Notes: a model not told the origin generated them from the letters alone. A stretch of DNA of 64,000 nt from Methanolapillus ohkumae (GCF_032594355.1 NZ_CP131061.1:1612001-1676000); one strand, 5' to 3'; positions 17,601 through 27,105 are shown, counted from the stretch's first letter. Made by a program: numbers and translations.

Positions 17601-17619
17601 TGAATATATTTATAAATAA
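17601..17619 (+). promoter_or_regulatory. Probable TATA box and long leader of thiC
   Basis: GAATATATTTATAAATAAG lies about 220-240 bases before thiC, which implies a leader of about 200 bases. That leader carries the direct repeats GAATCA at 17740-17770 and a later GATTC, so a hairpin or operator is possible. I do not see the CTGATGA or CTGAGA cores of a TPP riboswitch. Confidence 0.4.
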
Positions 17620-17839
17620 GAAATACATTTTATTTTTACTGCTGTGCCGGAAAAATAATTTCCATTGCGCTTTGCTTTCTGAAATGAAGATTTTGAAATG
17701 AAGATTTTGAAAAAATAAATAAATAAAAATGGTTTTTCCACGAATCAGGGATGAATCAATGAATCAGAATCTTGTCCGGCATGTCTTTTTGATTCGATTT
17801 TAAGTAAATGAGTGGATTTAAAAAAAGGAGTGTTAAAAT

Positions 17840-19123
17840 ATGTCGATTGTTACTGATGCAAAAGCCGGCAGAATCACGGAAGAAATGAAAATCGTCGCTG
17901 CCAAAGAAGAATTAGATCCTGAATTTATCCGCCGCGGAATTGCCGCCGGCAGAATCGTCATCCCGCTGAGCCCATACCGCAAGGTCAAATACGGCGGAAT
18001 CGGACAAGGATGCCGGACTAAAATCAATGCTTCCATCGGCGCGTCCTCCGACATCGTCGACATGGAAATGGAAGTTGCAAAAGCCCGGGCCGCTGAAAAA
18101 GCAGGCGCCGACACCTTAATGGAACTCGGAACCGGCGGCGACTTCTTGGGCATGAGAAAAGCGGTTTGTGACGCCATCTCCCTTCCGGTCGGCTCAGTCC
18201 CCTTGTACCAAGCATTCATCCAAGCCGCTGAAAAATACGGCTCAATCGTTCACATGACCGAAGACGAACTCTTTAAAGCCACCGAAGAACAAGCCAAACT
18301 CGGAACTTGTTTCATGGCAATTCACACCGGAATTAACCAAGTGACCTTAGAACGGTTAAAAAAGCACGGCCGTTACGGCGGACTTTGTTCCCGCGGCGGC
18401 GCTTTCATGAGCACCTGGATGCTCCACAACGAAAAAGAAAACCCGCTCTACAGCCAATTCGATTACCTGTGTGAAATTTTAAGCGAGCACGAAGTCACCC
18501 TTTCCACCGGAAACGGAATGCGTGCCGGCGCTGTCCATGACGCGACCGACCGGGCTCAAGTTCAAGAACTTATCATCAACTCCGAATGTGCCGAAATCGC
18601 GCACGACAAATACGACCTCCAAGTCATTGTCGAAGGCCCCGGACACGTTCCGCTTGACCAAATCAAAACCAATGTCCAATTAATGAAAGTCATGAGCAAT
18701 TACAAACCGTTTTACATGCTCGGACCGCTCGTCACCGACATCGCGCCGGGATACGACCACATCACGACCGCTATCGGTGCAGCTGTTTCCGCATCCTACG
18801 GCTGTGACTTCTTGTGCTACGTGACACCGGCCGAACATTTGGCACTTCCAAACTTGGAAGACGTTATTACCGGCGTGAAAACCTCCAAAATTGCCGCCCA
18901 CATCGGCGACATGATCCGTCTCGGCAAAAGAGACGAAGACTTGGCCATGGCCCGTGCCCGCCGTGATTTGGACTGGGAAAAGATGTACAGCATCGCGATT
19001 GACGGCGAACACGCCAGAGCCGTCAGAAACAGCCGTGCTCCGGGCGACGAAGACGCTTGTACCATGTGCGGTGACTTCTGCGCTTTAAAAATCGTCAACC
19101 AGCACTACGACCTTGCGAAGTAA
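17840..19123 (+). CDS. thiC: ThiC, HMP-phosphate synthase
   Basis: Radical-SAM enzyme that converts aminoimidazole ribotide to hydroxymethylpyrimidine phosphate for thiamine. The 427-residue protein is of archaeal length, without the N-terminal domain of bacterial ThiC. It shows GADTLMELGTGGDF, FMAIHTGINQVTLERL, NGMRAGAVHDATDRAQVQEL, VIVEGPGHVPLDQI and, at the C-terminus, the cluster ligands CTMCGDFC (C-x2-C-x3-C; bacterial enzymes mostly have x4). AGGAG lies about 10 bases before the ATG. Codon use is more GC-rich than in the accessory genes, as expected of a core gene. It is transcribed alone. Confidence 0.95.
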   Translation: MSIVTDAKAGRITEEMKIVAAKEELDPEFIRRGIAAGRIVIPLSPYRKVKYGGIGQGCRTKINASIGASSDIVDMEMEVAKARAAEKAGADTLMELGTGGDFLGMRKAVCDAISLPVGSVPLYQAFIQAAEKYGSIVHMTEDELFKATEEQAKLGTCFMAIHTGINQVTLERLKKHGRYGGLCSRGGAFMSTWMLHNEKENPLYSQFDYLCEILSEHEVTLSTGNGMRAGAVHDATDRAQVQELIINSECAEIAHDKYDLQVIVEGPGHVPLDQIKTNVQLMKVMSNYKPFYMLGPLVTDIAPGYDHITTAIGAAVSASYGCDFLCYVTPAEHLALPNLEDVITGVKTSKIAAHIGDMIRLGKRDEDLAMARARRDLDWEKMYSIAIDGEHARAVRNSRAPGDEDACTMCGDFCALKIVNQHYDLAK

Positions 19124-19285
19124 GGCAAAACAAATCAATCAAAAATAAATCAATAAATGCAGACGCATCAACCAATATCACAAAAATGAATTTAATAAAT
19201 AAATCGTCTCGCCGTCAGAATAATTCGAGTCAAACGGGCCGGTTTATTTATTTCAAAAACGATCCCCAAAAAACGAAATTCCCGA

Positions 19286-19318
19286 GTCGGGATTCTTAAA
19301 AATTAAAAAATCCCGATT
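19286..19318 (+). terminator. Hairpin after thiC
   Basis: TCGGGATT pairs with AATCCCGA around an A/T-rich loop, followed by TTTAATTCCC. Confidence 0.45.
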
Positions 19319-19392
19319 TAATTCCCTCCTCAACAATCGACCCTGTTTTTTTCAAAAACGGATGGTTTTTACAAAAACATTTTTTATTTTTT

Positions 19393-19510
19393 TCAGATCT
19401 TGTTTTCATGCCTTGTTTTCATATCTTGTGTTCAGATCTTGTTTTCATATCTTGTGTTCATGCCTTGTGTTCATATCTTGTTTTCATATCTTGTTTTCAT
19501 GCCTTGTCAT
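19393..19510. repeat. 15-bp tandem repeat, about seven units
   Basis: Units of the form CTTGTTTTCATATCTTG and CTTGTGTTCATGC repeat over about 110 bp. Confidence 0.75.
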
Positions 19511-19751
19511 GCCCTGTTTTTCATTCCAAAGCACATGCGTTCGTTTGGATGGCAATTTTTTAAAGATACAGAAAAAAGATGCCACACATTTGATATTATG
19601 AGTAAGAACCGGATACCATAAACATGCACATATGCCATTCTCAAAAGTGAAATGAATGAGAATAAATGAATGAGAATAAAATGGAAAAAAAAGACTAAGT
19701 AGAAAAGAGAAAAGAAGATAAAAACAGAAAAGGAGATTTAATAATAAAATA

Positions 19752-19792
19752 AAAAAGGCAACCACCTCCGACTAAGGAAGAAGTTGCCTTTA
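19752..19792 (-). terminator. Terminator after tRNA-Asp
   Basis: On the minus strand AAAGGCAAC pairs with GTTGCCTTT and runs into six Ts, about 10 bases after the tRNA 3' end. Confidence 0.7.
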
Positions 19793-19802
19793 GTTTTTCA
19801 AG

Positions 19803-19875
19803 CGTCCAGACCGGGATTCGGACCCGGGTCGGGGCCTCGACAGGGCCCCATGATAGTCCCCTACACTATCTGGAC
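19803..19875 (-). tRNA. tRNA-Asp (GTC)
   Basis: The sequence folds as a full cloverleaf of 73 nt. The acceptor stem pairs GTCCAGA with TCTGGAC, the anticodon stem is GGGCC/GGCCC with loop CTGTCGA (anticodon GTC), and the T arm contains GGTCCGAATCC. The discriminator base is G and no CCA is encoded. A TATA-like CTATATATAG lies about 65 bases upstream. Confidence 0.95.
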
Positions 19876-19937
19876 AGGTTGGACATATTGATTATTCAAG
19901 CAAAGAACGCTTAAGCGTCTCTAAAAAGAGACTTTTG

Positions 19938-19948
19938 CTATATATAGA
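19938..19948 (-). promoter_or_regulatory. TATA box for tRNA-Asp
   Basis: Minus strand reads TCTATATATAG, about 65 bases upstream of the tRNA-Asp 5' end. A processed leader of about 35-40 bases is implied. Confidence 0.45.
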
Positions 19949-20025
19949 TTTCCCGAAAAATTCTCTCTTCAGAAAGAAAGTAACTCTATTTTGAACAGAG
20001 AAACCTTCTTACTGAAATTATTGAG

Positions 20026-20136
20026 TCCCGCCTCCCAGACTCGAACCGGGGGCATCGCGGTGCCTGCGCGATTTTCGCGAATAATCGCAAAAAGACCAAA
20101 CTACAGCCGCGCACTCTACCACTGAGTTAAGGCGGG
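20026..20136 (-). tRNA. tRNA-Tyr (GTA) with intron
   Basis: The acceptor stem pairs CCCGCCT with AGGCGGG, giving the archaeal tyrosine identity pair C1-G72, with discriminator A. The anticodon loop begins CTGTAG (anticodon GTA). A 39-base intron (20062-20100) interrupts the gene one base 3' of the anticodon. The spliced tRNA is 72 nt, with anticodon stem CGCGG/CCGCG and T arm CCCGG-TTCGAGT-CTGGG. The intron can fold (GCGATTATTCGCG), in line with a bulge-helix-bulge splice site. Confidence 0.93.
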
Positions 20137-20321
20137 AAACTGAAAAGAAAAACTGTGAATTTAAAGAAATTCAAAGGATTCCAATCATTCCTTAACTTGG
20201 GAGCCGTACGGGAAAAACCCATACGGGACGATTCTCTGAAAAGAGAAAACGTACCCTTTCCAAAGGATTCTTCATACTTATATATTTCGCTGAATTTTTC
20301 GACAAAACGACACACCAGAAA

Positions 20322-22094
20322 TTACATCGAATCCGGCGCGTCGATTCCAAGAACAAAAAGCACGTTTGAAATCGCGATTTTCCCGGCATAAACCAAAGCC
20401 AATCTTGATTTTCTTAATTCCCAATCATCTACATTTAAAACCGGAACATAACGATAGAATTGGTTGAAATCATCCGCCAGTTCCCGCGCATAAATTGCAA
20501 TCGGATGTGGTTTTAATTCACGGGCACATTCCATAATCACATGCTCAAAGCGCGCGATTCTTTTAATGAATGCGATTTCATGCGGCTCAATCAAAAGATC
20601 AAAATCAACCGAACCGTCGCACAAATCGTTTTCTGACCGGATTAAGCCTTCCTCTTTGGCTTTGTTTAAAATGTTGGACGCTCGGGCATGAGAATATTGA
20701 ATAAAAGGCGCGCCTTGTTTTTCAAAATCAAGCGCCGTTTTCCAATCAAAAACGGTCGATTTTTCCGGCGACACTTTGATAATATCATACCTTGTCGCGC
20801 CGACGCCAACCATCCGGGCGACGTTTCGCTTAAATTCTTCCGACTCTTCCGGCCGCCGCTTTTGGATTTCCTCATACGCTTTATCCATCATTTCTTCCAA
20901 CAATTCGTCGGCGGAAATGAAAACGCCGCGGCGGGTACTCATAGACCCTTCCGGCAGCGATACGAATTCAAAAATAACGACTTCGGGGATTTTTTGACCC
21001 AATAGGTCCAACGCCGCACGCAATTGTCCGGAAATGAGTTTGTGGTCTGCTCCAAAAACATCGATCATCCGGTCGCATTGCGGACCTTTCCATTCATGGT
21101 AAGCCAAATCCCGGGTAGTGTAAAGCGACGTTTTGTTAGACCGCTGGATTACCAACGTTTTCTCAAAGCCGTAGTCCGACAAATCCACAACCAACGCCCC
21201 GTTTTCATCCTTGGTTTTTCCGGTCTTTTTCAAATCATCAATGATTCGCCAAACGTCGCCGTTTTCGATAAATTTGGATTCCCGTATAAACTTGTCATGT
21301 TTGACATTTAAAAGCGTCAGCGTCTCTTGAATTCCGGAAACGGCCAAATCCACGGCGGTTGTAAAGCTGTCGATGGTTTCCTTGTCCCCCGATTCCACTT
21401 TTTTCATCAAATCCTCAATATGTTTGTTGATGGATTCATCTTTGGACAAATCAGCATTCGCTTGGATATAAACGTCAGCGATCGCGCTGTCGGACTTTTT
21501 GGATGTGTCTAATTTATAGCGGGAACACGCCCACGAAACCACCGCAATCTGGCGGCCGATATCGTTGACATAGTATTGAACTTCCACGTCATATCCCGAT
21601 TTTTTAAGAATTCGAGAAAGTGTGTCCCCGATGGTAGAATTTCGGATGTGTCCGACGTGAAGCGGACCATTGGGGTTGGCTGACGTGTGCTCCAATAGAA
21701 TTTTTCCGGAATTTTTGCCGGTTCCATACTTTTCCTTGAGCATGACCGTGTTTTCGACGGTTTTGGACAAATAAAAATCAGATGCAAAAATATTGATATA
21801 CGGACCGGTTGTCGTTATTTTTTGGACCAGACGGCATTGGGAGAGGTCCTCGGGCGTGATCGCCGCGACGATTTTTGCCGCCAATTTCGCCGGATTTTCT
21901 TTTTCTTTTCCGGCTTCTTTGGGTTCTTTTTCACTTTCCGGGCGGGCGGACATTAATTGAAATGCCAGGCGGGTGGATAAATCCGCATGTTCCGACACTT
22001 CAAATAAAATATCATCACGAGAAAGGTTATACCCTACGGACGCAGCCGCCTTTTGCAGAAGAATCTGAACCTGGTCTTTAAGCTCAACAAACAA
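20322..22094 (-). CDS. argS: Arginyl-tRNA synthetase
   Basis: Class I aminoacyl-tRNA synthetase charging tRNA-Arg. The 590-residue protein shows the N-terminal Add1-like domain (residues 1-110), the HIGH-type motif HTSANPNGPLHVGHIRNSTI (residues 133-152), SMSTRRGVFISADEL as the degenerate KMSKS region, and a C-terminal helical anticodon-binding domain ending LFVLGIDAPDSM. The only start in frame near the expected N-terminus is TTG at 22094, because an in-frame TGA lies just upstream. AAGGTG about nine bases before it supports TTG initiation. Residues 53-66 carry a charged insertion rich in Lys and Glu. Transcribed alone. Confidence 0.95.
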   Translation of the reverse strand: MFVELKDQVQILLQKAAASVGYNLSRDDILFEVSEHADLSTRLAFQLMSARPESEKEPKEAGKEKENPAKLAAKIVAAITPEDLSQCRLVQKITTTGPYINIFASDFYLSKTVENTVMLKEKYGTGKNSGKILLEHTSANPNGPLHVGHIRNSTIGDTLSRILKKSGYDVEVQYYVNDIGRQIAVVSWACSRYKLDTSKKSDSAIADVYIQANADLSKDESINKHIEDLMKKVESGDKETIDSFTTAVDLAVSGIQETLTLLNVKHDKFIRESKFIENGDVWRIIDDLKKTGKTKDENGALVVDLSDYGFEKTLVIQRSNKTSLYTTRDLAYHEWKGPQCDRMIDVFGADHKLISGQLRAALDLLGQKIPEVVIFEFVSLPEGSMSTRRGVFISADELLEEMMDKAYEEIQKRRPEESEEFKRNVARMVGVGATRYDIIKVSPEKSTVFDWKTALDFEKQGAPFIQYSHARASNILNKAKEEGLIRSENDLCDGSVDFDLLIEPHEIAFIKRIARFEHVIMECARELKPHPIAIYARELADDFNQFYRYVPVLNVDDWELRKSRLALVYAGKIAISNVLFVLGIDAPDSM

Positions 22095-22526
22095 AAATCA
22101 TCACACCTTGACATGAATTATAAATGAGTTTGAAATAATTATAAATTAAATGAATATGAACGGATTGAAATGAATCAGATCATAAATGAAATATAAAACA
22201 CAGTTACTTGCAATTGAAGAACTAAATTGAATATTTGGACTTAAAGATTTCTATTTTAATCTGATTCAAGAGAATTCTGAAAAAAAAAAATACAGAAAAA
22301 AATTAAACATCTTATAAAACGTTCCTATAAAACGTTCCTATAAAACGTTCTTAATTAAATGGACTTATAAAACGCTCCTATAAAACGTTCTTAATTAAAT
22401 GGACTTATAAAACGTGTTATAAAGCGTACCTAAAATGAGCTATAAAACATGTTTATATACCTCTTGTTCATAATTGCATATACCGATTTCATTTTTATGC
22501 TTAAACTCACTTTTTAAAAGGATACT
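22095..22526. other. 432-bp divergent gap with repeat
   Basis: No gene seen. Most of it is AT-rich; the repeat at 22316-22440 fills its right part. TTTATATACC near 22450 is the probable TATA box for the permease gene at 22527. Confidence 0.55.
22316..22440. repeat. TATAAAACGTTC repeat array
   Basis: About eight units of CTATAAAACGTTC, some carrying the insert TTAATTAAATGGACT. Private to this gap. Confidence 0.8.
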
Positions 22527-23621
22527 ATGCCGATTTCGACAAATAAAAATGTGTGGATTGCGCTTTCCGCAATCTTTTTGCTTCTTTGTCTGGTCTTGGT
22601 CACGTTATTTTATTTTCAAGATATTTTTCTGATTTTTCTTGCAGGTCTTTGCCTGATGGTGATTGTTGACAAATGTGTTCGTTTCTACAACAAACATACC
22701 ACCCGGCTGACGTATCTCCAACGCATTACGGGCGCCGTCGTTGTCATTATATTTTTGGCAGTCACCCTCTTCTTGTTTATTTCCTTTCAAATGGAAAGTT
22801 TTGCCGGCATTTTTTCCGACATGTCTCAAGTTCAGGGCATGATTGACGAGGGAACCAATCTTGTTTTTACAACATTAAATATGCTTCCCGAATCACTGTC
22901 CAAAATGCTGGAAGATTACTTCATCAATTTTACCAACAACATATTTTTATCGCTGACACAAAGTTTTTCCGGATTATTGTCCCGGGCATTGTATTATGCG
23001 TTTGCCGCAATTTTGTTGTACCCGATTATGTTTAAACTTTATTTTAAGGACGGGGAACAAATTCAAAAAAGAATTGAAAGCTACATCCCCAAAAAATTTA
23101 AAGAAACTTATACATCCGCATCCAACGCAATTTTGACGCAATCCAACAATTTCTTTGTGTCCAAAATCATTGAATCCATTTGTATCGGTGTCATGTCAAG
23201 CATTGGTTTTTATCTGGTCGGAATCCCCGGATGGCTTTTCTTTGGCGTTTTGTCCGGGCTCTTGAACAACGTTCCCTACATCGGTCCGGCCCTTGCGGCA
23301 ATTCCGCCCGTTTTAATCGGATTGTCCATCAGCGTTGAAACCGCAATTTTAGCCGGTGTCGTCTCCATTATTGCTCAGGCCGTTGACAATTTTTATTTGA
23401 TCCCATACATGATTTCCGACAAAATGGATGTCAACCCGCTGACAACCGTTTTAGTGGTTTTGGTTTTTGCTCAAATATTCGGTGCCGTCGGCATGATTTT
23501 AAGTATTCCGATTTATGTGATTTTTAAAATCATTCTCAAAGAATCCTATAAACAGCTTGTGGAAATGTTTCCCGACACATCCAAACAAAAAGAAAACGCG
23601 TTTGAATCGGCAAACGGATGA
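22527..23621 (+). CDS. AI-2E family membrane permease, paralogue 1
   Basis: Member of the AI-2E/TqsA/PerM permease family, polytopic inner-membrane proteins; some are proposed to export signals or act as Na+/H+ antiporters, so the substrate is open. The 364-residue protein has about eight helices and the family core GIPGWLFFGVLSGLLNNVPYIG near residue 233, followed by IIAQAVDNFYLIPYMIS. AAGGA lies just before the ATG. It is followed by a 20-bp repeat and then by a clear paralogue (starting with the same MPISTNKNVWI), so this is a tandem duplication that has diverged over most of its length. Confidence 0.85.
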   Translation: MPISTNKNVWIALSAIFLLLCLVLVTLFYFQDIFLIFLAGLCLMVIVDKCVRFYNKHTTRLTYLQRITGAVVVIIFLAVTLFLFISFQMESFAGIFSDMSQVQGMIDEGTNLVFTTLNMLPESLSKMLEDYFINFTNNIFLSLTQSFSGLLSRALYYAFAAILLYPIMFKLYFKDGEQIQKRIESYIPKKFKETYTSASNAILTQSNNFFVSKIIESICIGVMSSIGFYLVGIPGWLFFGVLSGLLNNVPYIGPALAAIPPVLIGLSISVETAILAGVVSIIAQAVDNFYLIPYMISDKMDVNPLTTVLVVLVFAQIFGAVGMILSIPIYVIFKIILKESYKQLVEMFPDTSKQKENAFESANG

Positions 23622-23657
23622 AGATCAAACTTTTTATTTTATTGCTTTTGTTTTGCA

Positions 23658-23785
23658 TTTGGTTTACTGCAAGTTTTTTTTGTAATGGTTTACTGCAAGT
23701 TTGTATGGTTTACTGCAAGTTTGTATGGTTTACTGCAAGTTTGTATGGTTTACTGCAAGTTTGTATGATTTACTGCAAGTTTGTT
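23658..23785. repeat. 20-bp tandem repeat, six units
   Basis: TGGTTTACTGCAAGTTTGTA repeats nearly perfectly between the two permease paralogues. It is absent elsewhere in the window. Confidence 0.9.
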
Positions 23786-23914
23786 TTGTATTGGTTTGTA
23801 TTCAATAATTATTTTTATATATTAATGAGAAATATATGTCTTTGACATTTTGGATAAACAAACCATTTTTATTTTTATTTTTATTCTTTTTCGTTTTTGG
23901 AAAGATGTGACAAC

Positions 23915-24994
23915 ATGCCGATTTCAACCAATAAGAACGTATGGATTTCCATGACGGCGATTTTTATTATTCTTTGTTTGATTCTTGCCACGTTATTTTA
24001 TTTCCAAGAAATTTTCATGATTTTGTTGCTCGGACTTTGTCTGATTGCGGTTGTGGACAAATCCATCAAATTTTACAACAAACATACCGTCCGCCTGACC
24101 AAGACACAGCGCCGGATCGGTGCCGTTTTGGTCATTGTTGTTTTGATATTGGCTGCGTCTTTTTTCGTGTCCACTCAAATGGAAAGTTTTTCCGATTTGT
24201 TTGCGGATATGTCCGACATTCAAACCATGATTAACGAAGGAATTCAATTTGTTTTGACCGCCCTGAGCATTTTGCCGGATTCCATCATCAACGCGATTGA
24301 TAAATTTATAACCAGCCTCCTCAATTCGATTTTTGCGGCCCTGGTGCAAATTTTGTCCCAAGCGTTTTACTATATTTTCGGGATGATTCTTTTGTACCCA
24401 ATCATGTTTTTGCTGTATTTTAGGGACCGAGAAAAAGTAAAAAACATTATTATCAGTTTTGTTCCGGAAAAATTCAGCGCGTCTTTTACAAATACGTCGA
24501 CTGCTATTTTGACGCAAACCAATAAATTTTTCGTGGCGAAAGTCATCGAAAGCATTTGCATGGCAACGATTACAAGTGTCGGTTTTCTCCTGCTCGGAAT
24601 TCCCGGCTGGCTTTTTTTGGGAATTTTATTCGGACTTCTCAACAATGTTCCCTACATCGGGCCGGTGATTGCGACCATTCCACCGTTTTTAATTGGGCTG
24701 GCAATTGGTTGGCAGACTGCGCTTTTGGTCATTGTCGTGTCCATTATCGCCCAAGCCGTTGATAATTATTACTTGGTACCGTATATGATTTCCGACAAAG
24801 TCAGCGTCAGCCCGTTTACCACGGTCATTTTGGTGCTGGTTTTTTCCCAACTGTTCGGAGCACTTGGAATGATTTTGAGCATCCCGTTCTATATTGTTTT
24901 TAAGATTATTTTGACGGAATCTTACAATCAATTGATTCAAATGTTCCCGGACAAAAACATAAAACCAACCGGCACAGAAAGTATTTCAGATTAA
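23915..24994 (+). CDS. AI-2E family membrane permease, paralogue 2
   Basis: Second AI-2E-type permease, 359 residues from the ATG at 23915, whose N-terminus MPISTNKNVWIS lines up with its upstream paralogue; a start six codons earlier is open but not supported by homology. The core GIPGWLFLGILFGLLNNVPYIG and IIAQAVDNYYLVPYMIS are shared, while the cytoplasmic and C-terminal segments differ. The ribosome site is weak. TTTTTATATATT near 23811 may be its own TATA box, so it need not depend on the first gene. Substrate unknown. Confidence 0.85.
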   Translation: MPISTNKNVWISMTAIFIILCLILATLFYFQEIFMILLLGLCLIAVVDKSIKFYNKHTVRLTKTQRRIGAVLVIVVLILAASFFVSTQMESFSDLFADMSDIQTMINEGIQFVLTALSILPDSIINAIDKFITSLLNSIFAALVQILSQAFYYIFGMILLYPIMFLLYFRDREKVKNIIISFVPEKFSASFTNTSTAILTQTNKFFVAKVIESICMATITSVGFLLLGIPGWLFLGILFGLLNNVPYIGPVIATIPPFLIGLAIGWQTALLVIVVSIIAQAVDNYYLVPYMISDKVSVSPFTTVILVLVFSQLFGALGMILSIPFYIVFKIILTESYNQLIQMFPDKNIKPTGTESISD

Positions 24995-25004
24995 AAATCA
25001 AACC

Positions 25005-25130
25005 TTGCAAAATCAAACAATTACAAATTCAAACAATTGCAAAATCAAACAATTACAAATTCAAACAATTGCAAAATCAAACAATTACAAATTCAAACAA
25101 TTACAAATCAAACAATTGCAAAATCAAGCA
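25005..25130. repeat. About 30-bp tandem repeat (AAATCAAACAATTAC)
   Basis: Alternating CAAAATCAAACAATTA and CAAATTCAAACAATTG units, about four 30-bp copies, between convergent genes. Confidence 0.8.
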
Positions 25131-25152
25131 TCTTCACATGATTTATTTGTTT

Positions 25153-26748
25153 TTACATTTTTGGCAAATATTCCCGGCAGAAGTTGTGTCCTGTAAAGTT
25201 GTTTTTCCGCATCAGTTTTTTATCTTCTTCGAGTTTTCCCAGCAATTCAATCACGGAATACGCCGCTCTTGTCACGCCCATGCTGCGTTTATCGGTATCG
25301 GTTCCCGCCATATACAGATTTTCAATCGGCGTCCGGTTTTCCGCGAATTCACCGGAAATCGTAATCGCCGCTTTTTCGGGAATGGTCACTTGTTCATGAC
25401 GCATGACCACATGTTTTTCAATTTTCGGCGTCACTTCAAAAATTTGGTCGTACGCGTCTTTCGCTCGCGCTTTAATATTTTTTTGCGGCTGCGGAATGAA
25501 CGCAAATCCTGCTACCATTCCGCCCGACGGCGCTAAATTTTCATCATACGTGCTGGTAGGTCCGCCCCAGTACGGCATTTTTTCAAACTGAACTTCCGAC
25601 CCGACATAATCCAAATCGGAAACCTTCTCATCCAAGCCCAGCCAAACACTTAAACTAATGGTATGGTCGATGTGTTCTAATTTTGAGAGATATTCCGGCG
25701 GCAATTCCATCAAATGCGGGAGTTTGCTTGCAAAAGCCGTGTAAATAATCAAATCCGAATGATATGTTTCGCCATCCGCGACAACACCGATTGCTTTTTG
25801 TTTTCCAAATTCCTTGGCCTCTGTCAGGATTTTTTGGACGGAACAATTGGTCAGGATGTTCACTGATTCCGGCATGGACGATAATACAGAATTCGTAATT
25901 GCCTGAATGCCTCCCGTCGGATATCCTTGATTGACAAAACCGCCGCTATGCGTCATCATTTTTTTCGTGATGGCCAAAGCGGATATTTTTGTTTGATTTG
26001 CTTTTTGTTCATTGGTTTGCGTTTTGTTGGTTTGTGTTTTGTTGGTTTGCGTTTTGTTGGTTTGCGTTTCAGCCGCTTGTACTTCATGGACTTGTTCTTC
26101 GCCGAATTTTAGTTCGTTCGATTGTGTATTAAGATCGGAATTCCCTTGAACAATCGCTTCAAATTCTTCCATGCTCAAATTTTTTTCCAAAACCACGCCG
26201 CTTCCCGCCAGCATTCTTTGGACGGATGTTTCTTTCATGCCGCGCCCGGACATGAACATGGAAAACGTATTCGCAAATGCCAATGTTTCCGGCCCCAGCT
26301 TTTTTGGCAAACATTCGTAAACTGTTTTTTGAGAATAATCGGTGCCCATTCCGGCTTTGGCAAAAACGGTTGCAATCGTTGACGTCAGTTTGAGCCGGTC
26401 GGAAAGCGGCAAATATTTACAGCTGAGAAAATCGCGCACATTCGTAGGGCAGCGAACCAATGATTTTTTAGTCCGGATGTAATAATCGCCGTACGGATGA
26501 AAAACAGGAACAGAATCGAAATATTGATTCATAAGATGCGGAAGCGGCCCGTTTCGAAGTGCCGTAATCGCATGTGGACCCGTGTCCACCATAAATCCGT
26601 CCACATTGTAGGACCGGCAATTTCCGCCGACAACGCCATCTTTTTCAAGAACCAAGACCCGGTTTCCGTGTTTGGACAACACCAACGCCGACAAAAGACC
26701 GCTGATGCCGCCGCCAACAACAATTGCGTCGTAATTTTCATTTTTCAT
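25153..26748 (-). CDS. CrtI-like FAD-dependent oxidoreductase
   Basis: Flavoprotein of the phytoene desaturase/amine oxidase superfamily. The dinucleotide-binding fold is at the very start: YDAIVVGGGISGLLSALVLS followed by VLVLEKDGVVGGNCRSY. The C-terminus has NLYMAGTDTDKRSMGVTRAA, the usual second FAD-contact region. Substrate cannot be told; archaeal members may saturate or desaturate isoprenoids. The frame is open further upstream, but that part is coded by AT microsatellite, so I start at the ATG at 26748 (531 aa). Residues about 230-255 are a QTNKT repeat coming from a 15-bp DNA repeat, probably a surface loop insertion. Transcribed alone. Confidence 0.8.
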   Translation of the reverse strand: MKNENYDAIVVGGGISGLLSALVLSKHGNRVLVLEKDGVVGGNCRSYNVDGFMVDTGPHAITALRNGPLPHLMNQYFDSVPVFHPYGDYYIRTKKSLVRCPTNVRDFLSCKYLPLSDRLKLTSTIATVFAKAGMGTDYSQKTVYECLPKKLGPETLAFANTFSMFMSGRGMKETSVQRMLAGSGVVLEKNLSMEEFEAIVQGNSDLNTQSNELKFGEEQVHEVQAAETQTNKTQTNKTQTNKTQTNEQKANQTKISALAITKKMMTHSGGFVNQGYPTGGIQAITNSVLSSMPESVNILTNCSVQKILTEAKEFGKQKAIGVVADGETYHSDLIIYTAFASKLPHLMELPPEYLSKLEHIDHTISLSVWLGLDEKVSDLDYVGSEVQFEKMPYWGGPTSTYDENLAPSGGMVAGFAFIPQPQKNIKARAKDAYDQIFEVTPKIEKHVVMRHEQVTIPEKAAITISGEFAENRTPIENLYMAGTDTDKRSMGVTRAAYSVIELLGKLEEDKKLMRKNNFTGHNFCREYLPKM

Positions 26749-27105
26749 AAAGAAACACCAATAAAAAACAATAACAATAGCAATAACAACAAACAATAAC
26801 AATGATCTCAAACAACAACAATAACAACAAACAATAACAACAACAATAACCATAAACAATGATTGCAATAACAACAATAATGAAATTAAGAATAATAAAC
26901 AAATTATATGATTTTTTGAATGAAAAGGAAAAGAAAGAAGATATATAAAAATGTGAAGAGGAAAAAGGAGAAAAGAAAAAGGAAATGACTTTTATCACAT
27001 TGAAATAAATATATTAAAATTATTATATATATATATTCGTGTCACAAAATAGATTTTGAAAAATTAATTTCGACATGCATTATTTAAAAAAAATGGAGGA
27101 AAATG
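26749..27105. other. 357-bp gap rich in AAC/AAT microsatellite
   Basis: 26755-26880 is dominated by AACAATAACAAC units. The remainder is AT-rich with ATTATATATATATATTC near 27017, a plausible TATA region for the small gene at 27106. No other gene is seen. Confidence 0.6.

Larger units (their letters stand above)
19124..19802. other. 680-bp gap between thiC and tRNA-Asp
   Basis: No gene is supported. It contains a thiC terminator hairpin at 19286-19318, a 15-bp repeat at 19393-19510 and a tRNA-side terminator hairpin at 19752-19792. Open frames here follow the repeat periodicity. Confidence 0.6.

Noticed and set aside
17620..17839. TPP riboswitch upstream of thiC
   Set aside because: The conserved CTGAGA and related core sequences are absent.
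23658..23785. Tandem repeats as CRISPR arrays
   Set aside because: Units are directly joined without unique spacers, and no cas gene is present.
26749..26998. Hydrophobic N-terminal extension or separate frame upstream of the CrtI-like gene
   Set aside because: The sequence is an AAC/AAT microsatellite read in antisense; the FAD-binding fold begins at 26748.
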